Shown: positions 15,269 to 21,876 of the stretch, piece by piece
Position numbering within the stretch: position 1 is the stretch's first letter
Layout of the letters: each line of letters starts with the position of its first letter
Assembly (NCBI GenBank): GCA_937892955.1
Contig: CALBKH010000019.1
Span: forward strand, 1-25,557
Direction of reading: 5' to 3'
Source: an uncultured Alphaproteobacteria bacterium
GTDB lineage: Bacteria > Pseudomonadota > Alphaproteobacteria > Rhizobiales > Ancalomicrobiaceae
DNA length: 25,557 bases
The notes under the pieces: model-generated
Told to the model about the DNA's origin: nothing
The model's database searches: none
The model's input: only the letters and a program-made list of their open reading frames with translations
Translations under genes and position numbers: made by a program

Positions 15269-15493
15269 ATGCCCACTCCCGTCGGTCAGAGAGTCCGCAA
15301 GCGCCGGGATGCTCTGCGGGCGGCCGGCTTGCGCCCCGTTCAGATCTGGGTTCCCGACACCCGGCGTCCCGGCTTCGCCGAGGAATGCCGCCGCCAGGCC
15401 CGCGTGGTCGCGGCCGCCGATGCGGCGGATCACGAGTTGGAGGGCTTCCTCGACGCCGCGCTCCTCGACCTCGCGGACGAGCCTGCCTCATGA
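15269..15493 (+). CDS. MazE-family antitoxin (DUF3018-like)
   Basis: Protein of 74 residues. The N-terminus is basic and helix-like (VGQRVRKRRDALRAAGLRP), followed by the conserved block VQIWVPDTRRPGFAEECRRQ and an acidic C-terminal part (ELEGFLDAALLDLADEPAS). That block is typical of small antitoxins annotated as MazE family/DUF3018: the N-terminal part should bind DNA and the acidic tail neutralise the toxin. ATG 15269 has a GAGGAGG seven bases upstream. Its stop overlaps the toxin start by ATGA, so the two are translationally coupled. It is opposite in direction to all surrounding genes, consistent with an acquired module. Confidence 0.88.
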   Translation: MPTPVGQRVRKRRDALRAAGLRPVQIWVPDTRRPGFAEECRRQARVVAAADAADHELEGFLDAALLDLADEPAS

Positions 15494-15813
15494 GGCGCGG
15501 CGACCTCGTCACGGTCGCCCTTCCTGGCGACTTCGGCAAACCGCGGCCGGCATTGATCGTTCAATCCGACCAGTTCCGAGAGACCGGCACGGTGACCGTG
15601 CTGCTGTTGTCGAGCACCCTCGTCGATGCCCCCCTGATCCGCCCGGCGCTGCAGCCGACGCCCGAAAACGGGCTGCTGAAGCCGTCCCAGGTTCAGGTCG
15701 ACAAGGCCATGTCGGTGAAACGAGACAGGATCGGCCGCGTCATCGGCCATCTCGACGACGAGGCCATGCTCGCGGTCACGCGATCTCTCGCCCTGTTCCT
15801 CGGCATCGGCTGA
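15490..15813 (+). CDS. MazF/PemK-family endoribonuclease toxin
   Basis: Protein of 107 residues, normal for MazF-type toxins. These cut mRNA at short sequence motifs and stop growth when the antitoxin is degraded. The family pattern is clear: RRGDLVTVALPGDFGKPRPALIVQ at the N-terminus (first half RRGDLVTVALPGDFGK, then PRPALIVQ with the conserved Lys and Arg), a central strand TVTVLLLSSTLVD, then GLLKPSQVQVDKAMSVKRDR and IGRVIGHL. Key residues are intact and no frameshift is seen, so it is probably functional. The cleavage sequence cannot be deduced. The gene converges on the Coq10/RatA-like gene across an 82-base gap. Confidence 0.92.
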   Translation: MRRGDLVTVALPGDFGKPRPALIVQSDQFRETGTVTVLLLSSTLVDAPLIRPALQPTPENGLLKPSQVQVDKAMSVKRDRIGRVIGHLDDEAMLAVTRSLALFLGIG

Positions 15814-15837
15814 AACGTCCTATACCGCGGGACCCAG

Positions 15838-15857
15838 GGCGGAATGGGCGATCCGCC
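15838..15857. terminator. Hairpin in the convergent gap (possible bidirectional terminator)
   Basis: Arms GGCGGA and TCCGCC around an 8-base loop, between the toxin stop at 15813 and the stop of the convergent gene at 15896. There is no T-run on either side, so it is a weak candidate. Confidence 0.3.
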
Positions 15858-15895
15858 GTCGATACGGGTGACGCAATACGCTTCACTATTACGCC

Positions 15896-16348
15896 CTAAC
15901 GCCCGTACACCTCGTCCGCCCGCTTGGCGAAGGCTTCCGAGAACTTGTGGAAGGCCTTGTCGAACATGGCGCCCATCAGGGCGCTCAGCGTACGGCTTCT
16001 GAAGGCGTAGTCGATGAAGAAGCCGACTTCGCAGGCCCCGCCGTCGAGGTCGCGGAAGGTCCAGCGATTGTCGAGGTGTTCGAAGGGGCCGTCGAGATAG
16101 GCGACGTCGATGCGGTTCGCCGCCCGATCGAGGGTCACCCGCGAGGTGTAGGTCTCGCGCACCATCTTGAAGGCGACGGTCATGTCGGCGACCAGGATCT
16201 CGCGGCCGTCGGCCATGGTCTGGCGGCCGCGGATGTGCAGCGCCTCGCACAGCGGCAGGAACTGCGGGTAGCGCTCCGCGTCCGCCACCAGATCGAACAT
16301 GTGCGCGGCGGTGTGGGGAACCCGTCTCGTGGTCTCGAACGCGGGCAT
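15896..16348 (-). CDS. Coq10/RatA-like START-domain protein
   Basis: Protein of 150 residues forming a single START/polyketide-cyclase-like fold. It begins MPAFETTRRVPHTAAHMFDL and continues VADAERYPQFLPLC, then VADMTVAFKMVRETYTSRVT and HLDNRWTFRD, the standard pattern of bacterial Coq10 homologues (also annotated as RatA ribosome-association toxins). Mitochondrial Coq10 binds ubiquinone and supports respiration; the E. coli homologue RatA was reported to block 70S assembly. Which of these applies cannot be told from sequence. A position directly after lipA is common in alphaproteobacteria and fits a respiratory role better. ATG 16348 follows AAGGGGAGGGGGC. A very stable hairpin lies in the gap to lipA. 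Confidence 0.9.
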   Translation of the reverse strand: MPAFETTRRVPHTAAHMFDLVADAERYPQFLPLCEALHIRGRQTMADGREILVADMTVAFKMVRETYTSRVTLDRAANRIDVAYLDGPFEHLDNRWTFRDLDGGACEVGFFIDYAFRSRTLSALMGAMFDKAFHKFSEAFAKRADEVYGR

Positions 16349-16372
16349 GCCCCCTCCCCTTGGTTTCCGGCC

Positions 16373-16402
16373 GGTGGACTTCGGACCCGTCCGAAGTCCA
16401 CC
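16373..16402. repeat. Perfect 14-bp inverted repeat between lipA and the Coq10-like gene
   Basis: Arms GGTGGACTTCGGAC and GTCCGAAGTCCACC separated by only two bases. The transcript would form a very stable hairpin 25 bases before the Coq10-like start and 38 bases after the lipA stop. There is no T-run, so it could be an mRNA-stabilising or attenuating hairpin, or a copy of a dispersed palindromic repeat. Confidence 0.7.
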
Positions 16403-16439
16403 CTCTTCACGACCCGAACGGCCGATGCTCCGTCGAACT

Positions 16440-17396
16440 TCAGCCGCCGCGCTTCGCCGCCCGCGCCGCGCGCAGGCGCTCGAAATCCTCGCCCGCGTGG
16501 TGTGACGAGCGGGTCAGCGGGCTCGCCGAGACCATCAGGAAGCCCTTGGTGTAGGCGACCGTCTCGTAGCTCTTGAACTCGTCGGGCGTGACGAAGCCCA
16601 TCACCGGATGGTGCTTGCGGGTCGGCTGCAGGTACTGGCCGATGGTGATGAAGTCGACGTCGGCCGAGCGCAGGTCGTCCATCAGCTGGAGGACCTCGTC
16701 GCGCTCCTCGCCGAGACCGACCATGATGCCGGACTTGGTGAAGATCTCCGGGTCGAGTTCCTTGACCCGCTGGAGGAGCCGCACCGAGTGGAAATAGCGC
16801 GCGCCGGGGCGAACCTTCAGGTAATTGCCCGGCACCGTCTCGAGATTGTGGTTGAAGACGTCGGGCTTGGCCGCCACCACCACCTCGAGTGCCCCGTCCT
16901 TCCTGAGGAAGTCCGGCGTCAGCACCTCGATGGTGGTCCGAGGCGATCTCGCCCGGATCGCCCGGATCGTCCTGGCGAAATGCTCGGCCCCGCCGTCGTC
17001 GAGGTCGTCGCGGTCGACCGAGGTGACGACGACGTGGGAGAGGCCGAGCTTCTCGACCGCGATCGCCACGTTCTCGGGTTCGTCGGCGTCGAGCGGATTC
17101 GGCTTGCCGGTGGCGACGTTGCAGAAGGCGCAGGCGCGGGTGCAGGTCTCGCCCATGATCATGAAGGTCGAGTGCTTCTTCGACCAACACTCGCCGATGT
17201 TGGGGCAGCTCGCCTCTTCGCAGACCGTCACCAGCTTGTTGTCGCGGACGATCTTCTGCGTCTCGACGTAGACCGGCGAGCCCGGCGCCTTGACGCGGAT
17301 CCACGCCGGCTTGCGGGCGATCGGCTGATCGGGCCGGTGCGCCTTCTCCGGATGACGGGGGCGCAGATCCTTGGTCGTGTCGACCACGGTCACCAT
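16440..17396 (-). CDS. lipA: Lipoyl synthase LipA
   Basis: Protein of 318 residues, a radical-SAM enzyme that inserts two sulfurs into octanoyl groups on lipoyl domains. The auxiliary 4Fe-4S ligands are Cys59, Cys64 and Cys70 (VCEEASCPNIGEC) and the radical-SAM cluster is Cys85, Cys89, Cys92 (CTRACAFC). The serine ligand region near the C-terminus reads LTRSSHHAGEDF, with His where many bacteria have Tyr. Further motifs are VVTSVDRDDLDDGGA and NHNLETVPGNYLKVRPGARY. ATG 17396 follows AGGAGACCGCCC. Its substrates, the lipoyl domains of PdhB and PdhC, are encoded upstream in the same block. Confidence 0.98.
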   Translation of the reverse strand: MVTVVDTTKDLRPRHPEKAHRPDQPIARKPAWIRVKAPGSPVYVETQKIVRDNKLVTVCEEASCPNIGECWSKKHSTFMIMGETCTRACAFCNVATGKPNPLDADEPENVAIAVEKLGLSHVVVTSVDRDDLDDGGAEHFARTIRAIRARSPRTTIEVLTPDFLRKDGALEVVVAAKPDVFNHNLETVPGNYLKVRPGARYFHSVRLLQRVKELDPEIFTKSGIMVGLGEERDEVLQLMDDLRSADVDFITIGQYLQPTRKHHPVMGFVTPDEFKSYETVAYTKGFLMVSASPLTRSSHHAGEDFERLRAARAAKRGG

Positions 17397-17443
17397 GGGC
17401 GGTCTCCTGGGAAACCCGCGCGCGCGGGCGTGTGACAGCGACT

Positions 17444-17471
17444 GATATAGGCGTGGGCGCGCCGCGGCAAG
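17444..17471 (-). promoter_or_regulatory. Candidate lipA promoter
   Basis: Minus strand: CTTGCC (17466-17471), 16 bases, TATATC (17444-17449). This resembles the CTTG/CTATAT pattern often described for alphaproteobacterial vegetative promoters. It lies 48 bases before the lipA start; a short GC palindrome (CCCGCGCGCGCGGG) sits between. Confidence 0.4.
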
Positions 17472-17488
17472 GCGAAGCGCCCTGCGCC

Positions 17489-17935
17489 TCAGTCGACCCT
17501 GCGTCCCTCTTTCACCCGGATCGGCTTCGCCGGGCGGCTCTTCACGTCGAGTTTGAGGTCGAGCTCGCTCTCGCCGGTGACCAGCGGCGCGGCGAGAACC
17601 ACCGTCCCGTTGAAGCCTTCCTGCCGCCAGGCGCGCGGCAGCGGACCGCCTTCGGCCTCGTAGACGAGGGTCGAGACGCCCTTCGGCGGGACGATGCGCA
17701 GTTGCCAGACGACCCGATCGGCGGCGCATTCGGACCGCGCCACCTCCCAGCGGATACCGCTCGCCTCGCCGCTCTGCGTCACTTCGGTCGGGCAGAAGTC
17801 ACGCGCCCAGAAGGAGCGCAGCCACTCCGGCGCCACGACCGCGACGGTCGCGGCGATACCGACGAGGACGAGTACGATGCGCCCCTGCCGTCGGCGGCGC
17901 CAAGCCTTGGAACTGTCGTCGCGCGGAATCGTCAA
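17489..17935 (-). CDS. Membrane-anchored protein of unknown function (paralogue A)
   Basis: Protein of 148 residues that I do not recognise as a named family. A basic N-terminus (KAWRRRRQGR) leads into one membrane segment (about residues 20-36), then a predicted periplasmic domain of about 105 residues. It is clearly paralogous to the neighbour at 18080-18544: both have CP[TS]EVT, a second Cys 22 residues later (here Cys48 and Cys70), IVPPKG, L[VI]YEAEGGP and an ending with GRRV. The cysteines could form a periplasmic disulfide. The start is TTG at 17935, supported by a strong GAGGAGG six bases before it. lipA follows after 92 bases, but that gap has its own candidate promoter. Function unknown. 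Confidence 0.8.
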   Translation of the reverse strand: MTIPRDDSSKAWRRRRQGRIVLVLVGIAATVAVVAPEWLRSFWARDFCPTEVTQSGEASGIRWEVARSECAADRVVWQLRIVPPKGVSTLVYEAEGGPLPRAWRQEGFNGTVVLAAPLVTGESELDLKLDVKSRPAKPIRVKEGRRVD

Positions 17936-17941
17936 ATCGGG

Positions 17942-17948
17942 CCTCCTC
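17942..17948 (-). promoter_or_regulatory. Ribosome binding site for a TTG start
   Basis: GAGGAGG on the minus strand, six bases before TTG 17935. There is no ATG or GTG at a suitable distance, so this motif decides the start of paralogue A. Confidence 0.6.
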
Positions 17949-18015
17949 GTCTCTCCTCCTGTCTACGCCGAAGCGGCGGACAAGGAAACGCGGAGGCACA
18001 GGATGGCGCGATTAC

Positions 18016-18040
18016 CCGGCGCGAGGGACCGTCGCGCCGG
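18016..18040 (-). other. Hairpin between the two paralogues
   Basis: Perfect nine-pair stem CCGGCGCGA/TCGCGCCGG with a 7-base loop, 40 bases after the stop of paralogue B. No T-run follows. The 144-base gap holds no other gene. Confidence 0.5.
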
Positions 18041-18079
18041 CGTCGCACCGGCATCGCAGGCCGACGACCGGACGATGGA

Positions 18080-18544
18080 TCAGGGCGCGGCGACGCGGCG
18101 GCCGTCGCGCACGAAGATCGGCGCCTCGGGCAGGCCCTTCTTGTTGAGCGGCAGTTCGATCATCGCTGCGGTCTCGCCGGCGAGCGGACGCGACAGCTCC
18201 AGGCGGCCGGTGGAACCCGTCTGGGTCCAGGACAGCGGCTGCGGCCCGCCTTCGGCCTCGTAGATCAGCGCCGTGCCGCCCTTGGGCGGAACGATGGCCA
18301 AGCGGTGGAGGATGCGCCCCGCCCCACAGTCGGCGCGCGCGATCTCCCACCGGCCCTTACCGGTGAAGCCGTGCGAGGTCACCTCGGAGGGACAGCCGTC
18401 GCGGTCCAACCACAGCGACAGGATCGGCGGCGCGGCGAGGACGAAGGCAGCGACGCCGAGGATGGCGAGGAGCACCGCCCGTTGCCGCCAGCCGATGCGC
18501 ACGCCACCCTCGCCGCTGGCGATCTCTCCCGTCCGGCCGTTCAT
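18080..18544 (-). CDS. Membrane-anchored protein of unknown function (paralogue B)
   Basis: Protein of 154 residues, paralogous to the gene at 17489-17935. A single membrane helix covers about residues 21-46 (AVLLAILGVAAFVLAAPPIL), followed by a predicted periplasmic domain with Cys51 and Cys73, the same 22-residue spacing as in paralogue A. Shared blocks are GCPSEVT, RWEIARADC, LAIVPPKG and LIYEAEGGPQP. The pair looks like a tandem duplication that has diverged to well under half identity outside the shared blocks. ATG 18544 has GGAGG nine bases upstream; a long in-frame extension to 20023 overlaps the chemoreceptor gene and is a shadow. No enzyme motif is visible and function is unknown. 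Confidence 0.8.
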   Translation of the reverse strand: MNGRTGEIASGEGGVRIGWRQRAVLLAILGVAAFVLAAPPILSLWLDRDGCPSEVTSHGFTGKGRWEIARADCGAGRILHRLAIVPPKGGTALIYEAEGGPQPLSWTQTGSTGRLELSRPLAGETAAMIELPLNKKGLPEAPIFVRDGRRVAAP

Positions 18545-18687
18545 GAGATGGCACCTCCGCGGCGACCGCCGCACCATGGCGGTCCTTTCGCCCTCACCCA
18601 TGACCGGTTCCGCGCACGAAGTCGAGCGCGGCGGCGTACAGGGTATCCCGGACGGGCACCCCGGAACCGGGTGGCGCGGCGGCTCCC

Positions 18688-18710
18688 GGCGCGACCTTTC
18701 GGTCGGCGCC
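18688..18710 (-). terminator. GAAA-loop hairpin after the chemoreceptor-like gene
   Basis: Minus strand: GGCG-CGACC pairs with GGTCG-CGCC (one base bulged) closed by a GAAA tetraloop, starting 7 bases past the stop at 18718. A T-run is missing. It may mark the transcript end or protect it. The rest of the 173-base gap to paralogue B shows nothing clear. Confidence 0.4.
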
Positions 18711-18717
18711 GCGCGCC

Positions 18718-19812
18718 TCAGGCGACGGCGCGAACGTGATGCCCTTCGGCCGCTTCGAGGATGACGCCGTACCAGCCGAGCCCGCCGTAGGTCTCGTAAC
18801 CGGGCGTCAGGTGGAAGGCGACCGAGCCGCCGCCGGGCAGCGGATCGCAGCCGGAGGTGCGGCCGGCCGGGTCGAAGACGACGCGCTCCGAGAGGATGCC
18901 GTGCCCGTCGGACGACGCGATCACCCGTTTGTGGCGATCGACGAGCATCACGCGCGAACGCGCCTTCTCGTGTTCGGCGAGCCGCACGCCCTGGACGATG
19001 GTCGCGGCCTGGGGCTCCCAGTCGAAATGGATGGCGAGGACGCCGAGCGGACGGCCGTCGGCCTCGCCGTCGGCGCGCACCGTGGTGGCGAAGGTCGAGA
19101 CGCGGGCGTGATCGAGCAACGTCTCGGCGGCGATGTCCTCGGCGTGGAAATCGTCGCCGGAGCGCAGGCCCATGGCGGCGCGGAACCACGGCCGATCGGC
19201 GACCGAGTGGCCGACGACGCCGAAGCGGTCGCCGCGGCCGTTGGCGATGACGTGACCCGACGGGTCGACCAGCCAGAGGTCGAGATAAACAGTGTAGGCC
19301 CTGAGGATGACGCCGAGGCGGCGGCCGGCGTGGTCGCAGGCCTCGCGCGTCGGATCGGTGGCGGCGTCGACGACGGCGCTGTCGGTCGCCCACCAACGGA
19401 CATCGCAGGAGCGTTCGTAGAGGTTTCGGTCGATCAGCTCGACGGCGGAAAGGGCGAGATCGACCATGCGCGCGCCGTGCGCCGACTGCGCCATGCGGGT
19501 CGCCATCTGCGAGAGCTTTTCGATCTCCCCGCCCAGTTCGGCCTCGAGCCCGACGGCGAGGCCGTCGACCTCCTCGGAGATCCCCCTCACCTCCTGGCTG
19601 ACGACGGCGAAGCCGCGGCCGACCTCGCCGGCGCGGGCCGCTTCGATGAGGGCGTTGAGCGCGAGGATCTTCATGCGCCGGGTGATGGCACGGATCTCGC
19701 CGACCTTGTCGAGCGTCGTGTCGCGCGCTGCATTGGAACATCTGACGATATCGTCGATGCCGACGAAATCGGTGTCTTCGGAGGTGTCCCGTCCCTTGGT
19801 GCTGGCCATCAT
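18718..19812 (-). CDS. Soluble chemoreceptor-like protein with N-terminal signalling tip and C-terminal Cache-type sensor
   Basis: Protein of 364 residues without membrane segments. Residues about 36-85 form the methyl-accepting-chemotaxis-protein hairpin tip, with MKILALNALIEAARAGEVGR (20 residues) and GFAVVSQEVR matching the CheA/CheW-contacting region. Residues about 125-364 look like a double Cache/PAS-type sensor: DLWLVDPSGHVIANGRGDRF, SVADRPWFRAAM, then a second lobe with VMLVDRHKRVIASSDGHG. Normal receptors have the sensor first, outside the membrane, and a long signalling coil at the C-terminus; here the order is reversed and the coil is very short. It may report to a chemosensory array or to a non-motility pathway. 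No chemotaxis genes are nearby. Start ATG 19812 (or 19809) has only a weak GGAACGAG upstream. Confidence 0.82.
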   Translation of the reverse strand: MMASTKGRDTSEDTDFVGIDDIVRCSNAARDTTLDKVGEIRAITRRMKILALNALIEAARAGEVGRGFAVVSQEVRGISEEVDGLAVGLEAELGGEIEKLSQMATRMAQSAHGARMVDLALSAVELIDRNLYERSCDVRWWATDSAVVDAATDPTREACDHAGRRLGVILRAYTVYLDLWLVDPSGHVIANGRGDRFGVVGHSVADRPWFRAAMGLRSGDDFHAEDIAAETLLDHARVSTFATTVRADGEADGRPLGVLAIHFDWEPQAATIVQGVRLAEHEKARSRVMLVDRHKRVIASSDGHGILSERVVFDPAGRTSGCDPLPGGGSVAFHLTPGYETYGGLGWYGVILEAAEGHHVRAVA

Positions 19813-19872
19813 CTCGGTGCTCGTTCCGTCGTTCTGTGCGACCTGACGCGCCGAGATTACCCTGGGTGACGG

Positions 19873-19887
19873 TTAATCGAATCCTAA
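19873..19887. promoter_or_regulatory. CtrA-like site upstream of the chemoreceptor-like gene
   Basis: TTAA, seven bases, CTAA on the plus strand (TTAG-N7-TTAA on the minus). The alphaproteobacterial cell-cycle regulator CtrA prefers TTAA-N7-TTAA and often controls motility genes. One mismatch; the 274-base gap here is also locally AT-rich. No convincing -35/-10 pair was found. Confidence 0.3.
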
Positions 19888-20039
19888 TCGAGATCAGGTG
19901 AAATGTTTGAATTGCGGGCTTGCACAAAATATCTGCAGACGCGATGCGACGCGAAACCGGAGAGAAACCATCTCCCACCGTTCGCGGCCACAACGCCGAT
20001 GAGACATTGGGCATCTCGCCCAAGTCTTCGGCAGACGAC

Positions 20040-20079
20040 GGCGGCCGCGGAGACGGGTCGCTGCCCGCCCGCGGCCGCC
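20040..20079 (-). terminator. GC-rich stem-loop after lpdA
   Basis: Arms GGCGGCCGCGG and CCGCGGCCGCC (11 perfect pairs) around an 18-base loop, 8 bases after the lpdA stop. GTCGTCTGCC follows, without a T-run. It probably marks the end of the pdh transcript, perhaps with Rho. The NotI-like GCGGCCGC in each arm is incidental. Confidence 0.5.
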
Positions 20080-20086
20080 CACGACG

Positions 20087-21499
20087 TCAGATGTGGATGG
20101 CGCGGCCTTCCGAGTCGAGCACCGCCTCGTGCATCATCTCGGACAGCGTCGGGTGCGGGAACACCGTGTGGATGAGATCCTCCTCGGTGGTCTCGAGGTT
20201 CATCGCCACGGCGTAGCCCTGGATCAGCTCGGTCACTTCCGCGCCGATCATGTGGGCGCCGAGCAACCGCCCGGTCTTCTTGTCGAAGACCACCTTGACC
20301 AGACCCTCGGGCTCGCCGAGCGCGATCGCCTTGCCGTTGCCGAGATAGGGGAAGCGGCCGACCTTTACCTCGAAACCCGCTTCCTTGGCCTTGGCTTCGG
20401 TCAGGCCCACCGAGGAGACCTGCGGCTGGGAATAGGTGCAGGCGGGGATCTTGAGCTTGTCCATCGCGTGCGGGTGCTTCCCGGCGATGGCCTCGACGCA
20501 GATGACGCCCTCGTGTTCGCCCTTGTGGGCGAGCATCGGCGGACCGGCGACGTCGCCGATGGCGTAGATGCCGGGGACGTTCGACCGGCCGAACTCGTCG
20601 ATGACGACGCAACCGCGCTCGGTCTTCACCCCGAGCGTTTCGAGCCCGAGGTTCTCGACGTTGCCGACGACGCCGACGGCGGAGATGACGCGATCGACGA
20701 TCACCTCGCGGGTCACGCCCTTGTCGTCCTCGAGCGTCGCGGTGACGCTGTCGGCATGGCGGACGAGGCCGGCGACCTTGGTCTTGACGTGGATCTTCAG
20801 GCCGGCCTTCTCGAAGCTCTTCTTGGCCAGCGCCGAGATCTCGGCGTCCTCGACCGGCAGCACCCGGTCCATCACCTCGACCACCGTCACGTCGACACCG
20901 AGGGCGTTGTAGAACGACGCGAACTCGATGCCGATGGCGCCCGAGCCGACCACCAGCATGGTCTTCGGCAGGCTTTTCGGCTGCAACGCGTCGAAATAGG
21001 TCCAGACGAGCTTGCCGTCGGGCTCGAGCCCGGGCACGATGCGCGGCCGAGCGCCGGTGGCGAGAATGACGTGCTTCGCCGCATAGTCGCCGGCGCCGAG
21101 CGCCCCCTTCGGCGCCCCGTCGGCGGCAGCGACGGTGAGCTTGCCCGGGGCGGTGAGCGTCGCCCGGCCCCAGATCACGTCGACCTTGTTCTTCTTCAGA
21201 AGGAAGCCGACGCCGGTGGCGAGCTGGCCGGAAACGCCGCGCGACCGCTTGACGATCGCCTCGAGATCGAAGCTGGCATTGTCCACCTTCAGGCCGAAGG
21301 CGGATGCATGCTTCATGTATTGGTAGATCTCGGCCGAGCGCAGCAGCGCCTTGGTCGGAATGCAACCCCAGTTGAGGCAGATGCCGCCGAGATGCTTGGC
21401 CTCGACCACCGCCGCCTTGAGGCCGAGCTGGGCGGCACGGATGGCGGTGACGTAGCCGCCGGGACCGGCGCCGATGACGATGACGTCATATTGAGACAT
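20087..21499 (-). CDS. lpdA: Dihydrolipoyl dehydrogenase (E3)
   Basis: Protein of 470 residues, normal for E3. It reoxidises dihydrolipoyl groups using FAD and NAD+. The N-terminal FAD motif is VIVIGAGPGGYVTAIRAAQL, and the redox disulfide is Cys41/Cys46 in GGICLNWGCIPTKALL. The NAD-binding motif is VVGSGAIGIEFASFYNALGV, the second FAD-contact motif is GIYAIGDVAGPPMLAHKGEH, and the C-terminal catalytic HPTLSE has His near 449. ATG 21499 follows GAGGTCCCTC. In this position it is the E3 dedicated to the pyruvate dehydrogenase complex, separated from pdhC by a small coiled-coil gene and repeats. Confidence 0.98.
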   Translation of the reverse strand: MSQYDVIVIGAGPGGYVTAIRAAQLGLKAAVVEAKHLGGICLNWGCIPTKALLRSAEIYQYMKHASAFGLKVDNASFDLEAIVKRSRGVSGQLATGVGFLLKKNKVDVIWGRATLTAPGKLTVAAADGAPKGALGAGDYAAKHVILATGARPRIVPGLEPDGKLVWTYFDALQPKSLPKTMLVVGSGAIGIEFASFYNALGVDVTVVEVMDRVLPVEDAEISALAKKSFEKAGLKIHVKTKVAGLVRHADSVTATLEDDKGVTREVIVDRVISAVGVVGNVENLGLETLGVKTERGCVVIDEFGRSNVPGIYAIGDVAGPPMLAHKGEHEGVICVEAIAGKHPHAMDKLKIPACTYSQPQVSSVGLTEAKAKEAGFEVKVGRFPYLGNGKAIALGEPEGLVKVVFDKKTGRLLGAHMIGAEVTELIQGYAVAMNLETTEEDLIHTVFPHPTLSEMMHEAVLDSEGRAIHI

Positions 21500-21528
21500 G
21501 AGGGACCTCGCTCGCCGAGGTCCCGATC

Positions 21529-21810
21529 TCAGGGGCGGGCCTCGAGAATGGCGAGCCGGTTCTTCAGGCCGGCGATATCCGCCGGAACGCCCTGAATATC
21601 GGCCCGGTTTTCACCATGGAGGCCGACCGTGAAGGTGACGTGGCCCTGCATCCGCTCGAGGATCTCGCGGCTGTCCTGCGTGTCGCCCTTCAGATCGGAC
21701 ACATCCGACTTGAGGCCGACGATGTCGGCCTGAATCTTCTGCAGGATCGGCAACACGACGTCGGTGATCTCGGACACGGGCGGAGCATCTCTCGCTATGC
21801 CCGAGACCAT
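21529..21810 (-). CDS. Small coiled-coil protein of unknown function
   Basis: Protein of about 93 residues if it starts at ATG 21810 (MVSGIARDAPP). It has heptad-like hydrophobic spacing through VVLPILQKIQADIVGLKSDV and SREILERMQGHVTF, and again near the C-terminus (DIAGLKNRLAILEARP), so a parallel coiled-coil oligomer is likely. Similar short proteins with an LKxDVxDLK pattern are scattered through rhizobial genomes, often as standalone hypothetical genes. The Shine-Dalgarno at 21810 is poor, so the start is uncertain; the frame remains open to 22020 through repeat DNA, which is unlikely to be coding. It lies between pdhC and lpdA, 29 bases before lpdA, and may simply be carried along in this operon. 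Confidence 0.6.
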   Translation of the reverse strand: MVSGIARDAPPVSEITDVVLPILQKIQADIVGLKSDVSDLKGDTQDSREILERMQGHVTFTVGLHGENRADIQGVPADIAGLKNRLAILEARP

Positions 21811-21876
21811 GACGTGAACGTCGCCGTTCCGTAACTCACACTGCGCTCTGCCATCTCCCGACCGTCGCCTCTGGCA

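Noticed and set aside
15314..15493. Reverse-strand frames across the antitoxin
   Set aside because: The plus-strand pair has a clear Shine-Dalgarno, ATGA coupling and family motifs, so the minus-strand frames are shadows.
15896..16348. Calling the START-domain gene a confirmed RatA toxin partnering the nearby antitoxin
   Set aside because: The antitoxin is already coupled to a MazF-type toxin, and the START protein is encoded on the opposite strand next to lipA, where Coq10-like genes are usual.
18545..20023. Long in-frame upstream extension of paralogue B
   Set aside because: Overlaps the chemoreceptor-like gene and is Arg-rich shadow sequence; the membrane helix and a GGAGG place the start at 18544.
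20040..20079. Treating the GC stem-loop after lpdA as a recombination or attachment site
   Set aside because: There is no integrase, tRNA or repeated partner nearby; a transcript-end hairpin explains it more simply.
20093..21595. 500-codon plus-strand open frame
   Set aside because: Antisense shadow of lpdA, whose catalytic motifs are unambiguous on the other strand.
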